From: Candidatus Goldiibacteriota bacterium | Lineage (GTDB): Bacteria > Oederibacteriota > PGYV01 > DSYL01 | Assembly (NCBI GenBank): GCA_026418955.1 | Contig: JAOAAI010000090.1 | Coordinates: 1 to 18,014, forward strand | DNA: 18,014 nucleotides | Direction of reading: 5' to 3' | In this document: piece after piece, positions 16,351 to 18,014 of the stretch | How the letters are laid out: each line of letters starts with the position of its first letter | Position numbering within the stretch: position 1 is the stretch's first letter | Position numbers and translations under genes: made by a program | Notes under the pieces: model-generated | What the model was told of the DNA's origin: nothing | Seen by the model: the letters and a program-made list of their open reading frames with translations, nothing else | The model's database searches: none

Positions 16351-16701
16351 ATGGAATTCTATATAGAACCTTTTGCCATTTATGTAACTGCACTTATTGC
16401 TGCCATACTTTTCTGGATTATGTTTTTACGTTTGTTTAATATAAAAAGTACAGCAATTGCTATGACCCTTGGTTATTTTTCTCTTGTTGGTTATGGTATA
16501 ATTAATGGATGGAATCCTGTTATACCTGGTGCATTTGAGCCAGGTGCTTCTGAAATTGTAACATTATCAATGCCTGCAGTATTGCTTAGAAAATATCTTA
16601 TGGATTTAGAATATTTAACGTTGGTTGTTTGTGCTGCACAATATTGCATTATTGGTTGGCTTTTTGATTTGATTATTGGATCAATATTTAGAAGTAATTG
16701 A
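16351..16701 (+). CDS. Small integral membrane protein of unknown function
   Basis: I do not recognise this 116-residue protein. It has three or four hydrophobic segments: about residues 9-28 (ending in WIMFLRLF), about 35-53 (LGYFSLVGYGI), and about 88-113 (VVCAAQYCIIGWLFDLIIG). A more polar loop with Gly, Pro and Glu lies between the second and third. It is most likely in the inner membrane. GGAGG (16340-16344) is six bases before ATG 16351. It ends in TGA. Its 3' flank is a 13-bp repeat array that separates it from the convergent nth gene. No function should be assigned from this sequence. Confidence 0.65.
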   Translation: MEFYIEPFAIYVTALIAAILFWIMFLRLFNIKSTAIAMTLGYFSLVGYGIINGWNPVIPGAFEPGASEIVTLSMPAVLLRKYLMDLEYLTLVVCAAQYCIIGWLFDLIIGSIFRSN

Positions 16702-16713
16702 GGAGATATAAAT

Positions 16714-16819
16714 ATGTTAAATAAAGATTTTTTGGAATGATGTTTTGAAGGATTTTTTATTGATGATGTTAAAGGGTCATATTTCCCAAATATGTTTTTC
16801 GAACATTTGTTTTTAACAT
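16714..16819. repeat. 13-bp unit array (family 2) between the membrane gene and nth
   Basis: ATGTT-like or ATTTT-like cores recur at 16714, 16727, 16740, 16752, 16766, 16779 and 16792, i.e. every 13 bp with one 12/14 slip. Reverse-complement cores GAACAT (16801-16806) and TAACAT (16814-16819) follow, also 13 bp apart. CAAATATGTT (16788-16797) and AACATTTG (16802-16809) make a local hairpin that could end transcripts from both convergent genes. The units are more degenerate than at 6061 and 8246. Confidence 0.5.
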
Positions 16820-16861
16820 TTTCAATAATCAAATTTATAAAAACCTACATTTTACATATAT

Positions 16862-17521
16862 TCATCTTCTCTTTATAACTCCTATTTTTGGGCAATATTT
16901 TTCTACTGGGCATTTTGAACAAAGGGGAGATATAGATAAACATATATTTTGACCGAATAAAACAAGATAATTATTAATTTTTTTCCAGTATTTTTTAGGT
17001 AATTTTTTTCTTAACTCCATTTCTGTTTCATCTGGTGTTTTTGTTTTTACATATCCCCAGCGGTTGCATATTTTATGGACATGGGTGTCAACACATATAC
17101 CCATTTTATTAAAAGCAACGGTTAAGACAAGATTTGCAGTTTTTCTACCTACCCCATGGAGAGAAAGTAAATCTTTAAGATTATCAGGGACTTTGCCGTT
17201 AAATTCTTCTAGAATTTTTTTAGAGACATTTATTATTGCTTTTGCCTTATTGTTGTAAAAACCAGTTTTGTAAATAATTTTTTTTAATTTTTTTACAGGT
17301 AGTTTTAGTATCTGTTGTGGGGTTTTTGCTGCTTTATATAGGTTTTTTGTTGCTATTTCAGTTGTTTCATCTTTTGTCCGCAAAGAAAGAAGACAAGAAA
17401 TCAGGACCCAATAAGGGTCATTTAATTTTTTATTGAAACGCTCCAAAACTGGTTGTTCATATTTTTTGATGCACTGTTTTACTTTTTTGATTATTTGGTC
17501 TATATTTTTATTAGTAATCAT
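16862..17521 (-). CDS. nth: Endonuclease III (DNA glycosylase/AP lyase)
   Basis: Endonuclease III removes oxidised pyrimidines and cuts the abasic strand in base-excision repair. The 219-residue protein has the helix-hairpin-helix motif HGVGRKTAN with the catalytic Lys at 127, the catalytic Asp at 145 in VDTH, and a complete 4Fe-4S ligand set C194, C201, C204, C210 (C-x6-C-x2-C-x5-C). The N-terminal LLSLRTKD replaces the SAQTTD-like version of E. coli, a variant known in other bacteria and archaea. The start is ATG at 17521 reading leftwards, preceded by AAAGGAT. It is the only minus-strand gene in the window and converges on the small membrane protein gene. Confidence 0.96.
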   Translation of the reverse strand: MITNKNIDQIIKKVKQCIKKYEQPVLERFNKKLNDPYWVLISCLLSLRTKDETTEIATKNLYKAAKTPQQILKLPVKKLKKIIYKTGFYNNKAKAIINVSKKILEEFNGKVPDNLKDLLSLHGVGRKTANLVLTVAFNKMGICVDTHVHKICNRWGYVKTKTPDETEMELRKKLPKKYWKKINNYLVLFGQNICLSISPLCSKCPVEKYCPKIGVIKRR

Positions 17522-17585
17522 TTTTATCCTTTTAAATTTAAATATAGAATATCATAAAAAATAAAAATATTACAATAGGTTTAAA

Positions 17586-17640
17586 TAAAATATGTGCGAT
17601 TCAAAATATAATTGAAAATATTGAAAATTGCACATTTTTA
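17586..17640. repeat. Imperfect inverted repeat in the nth-DUF2298 divergent gap
   Basis: The arm at 17586-17604 (contains ATGTGCGATTC) is nearly the reverse complement of the arm at 17621-17640 (contains GAAAATTGCACAT), with a 16-bp A/T-rich spacer. It lies between two divergent starts and just upstream of the promoter at 17663. It could be an operator or a hairpin; it lacks the multi-unit register of the other arrays. Confidence 0.45.
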
Positions 17641-17662
17641 ATGAATTTGTATCATAAAAAAA

Positions 17663-17691
17663 TTGACATTTAATCGTTTATAAAGTATAAT
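17663..17691 (+). promoter_or_regulatory. Consensus sigma70-type promoter
   Basis: Perfect -35 TTGACA (17663-17668) and perfect -10 TATAAT (17686-17691) are separated by the ideal 17 bp. It points at the gene starting at 17748, leaving a leader of about 50 nt. It is the best promoter match in the window. Confidence 0.85.
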
Positions 17692-17747
17692 TTTAAACAC
17701 TATTTTATATAAAATCCTTTATTAAATATAAAAAATGGAGGTGTTGT

Positions 17748-18014
17748 GTGGGTTTATTTTTTGGTTATATAATAAAATGGTGGTTTATTTCAGTAATTAT
17801 TGGAATAATCGCCTTTCCTATAAGTTTTGTTCTTTTAAGAAAGTCATATGAAAAGGGATATATGTTTAGTAAGGTAATAGGTCTTTTCTTACTTGCATAT
17901 TTTTCTTGGCTTTTTGGTTTTATTAAATTTACCACAACAACAATAATAATTGTTGCTTTTCTTATATTTGGATTATCTATTTATTTGTTTACTAAAAATA
18001 AACAGGAAATGCTT
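17748..18014 (+). CDS. N-terminus of a DUF2298-like large membrane protein (partial)
   Basis: The first 89 residues are seen; the gene runs off the window. The reading frame opens with GTG 17748, with TGGAGGTG (17736-17743) close upstream and a consensus promoter before that. Hydrophobic helices occupy about residues 8-26 (IIKWWFISVIIGIIAFPIS), 44-59 (ending in AYFSWLFGF) and 64-82. The pattern of a WW near the start, an AFPISF turn, a KGYMFSKVIGLFLLAYFSWLFG block and then a further helix is what I know from DUF2298 (YYY-type) proteins. These are large multispanning proteins of unsettled function, possibly related to glycosyltransferases. The family call rests on this short N-terminus. Confidence 0.65.
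   Translation, partial: MGLFFGYIIKWWFISVIIGIIAFPISFVLLRKSYEKGYMFSKVIGLFLLAYFSWLFGFIKFTTTTIIIVAFLIFGLSIYLFTKNKQEML

Noticed and set aside
16714..16878. A further small gene with an in-frame TGA after the membrane protein gene, with AGGAG upstream of ATG 16714
   Set aside because: The ATG opens only eight codons, and the stretch after the TGA is made of 13-bp repeat units, which explain its open frame. It is not conserved protein sequence.

Overview
The window comes from an AT-rich (roughly 70% A+T by eye, not computed) Gram-negative (diderm) bacterium. It carries outer-membrane assembly genes (bamA, skp) and lipid A genes (lpxD, lpxC, fabZ, lpxA, lpxI) beside ribosomal, chromosome-maintenance and DNA-repair genes. 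Nothing in it fixes the phylum. Use of LpxI instead of LpxH, together with a DUF2298-type membrane protein, points away from Enterobacteria and towards a deep-branching or uncultured lineage; this is inference only.

Layout. 1-235: a hairpin terminator of an upstream unit, then a clean sigma70-type promoter. 236-1084: rplM-rpsI. 1189-3618: a promoter and bamA. 3735-6060: skp-lpxD-lpxC, tightly packed with overlaps. 6215-8225: fabZ-lpxA-lpxI, also overlapping. 8368-13946: a DegT-family aminotransferase, smc and ftsY; ftsY is cut by an in-frame TGA. 14051-15754: recJ. 15951-16701: two small unrecognised genes, one exported and one in the membrane. 16862-17521: nth, on the minus strand. 17663-18014: a strong promoter and the start of a DUF2298-like membrane protein that runs off the window.

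Function. BamA and Skp insert and chaperone outer-membrane proteins. LpxA, LpxC, LpxD and LpxI make the acylated UDP-sugar and then the monosaccharide precursor of lipid A, and FabZ supplies beta-hydroxyacyl-ACP chemistry. The second half is housekeeping: chromosome condensation (SMC), membrane targeting (FtsY) and DNA repair (RecJ, Nth).

Two things stand out. First, seven intergenic gaps hold arrays of very short degenerate units in strict register: four gaps with an 11-bp unit (consensus near AAAATAGTTCA) and three with a 13-bp unit (near AATATGTTCGTTA). In six of the seven arrays a run of forward units is followed by a run of reverse-complement units. They fill nearly every gap over 100 bp after a gene and are absent from coding sequence. 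I do not recognise this element. Second, the essential gene ftsY has an in-frame TGA at a position where relatives carry Gly or Ala, while the rest of the reading frame is intact and conserved.
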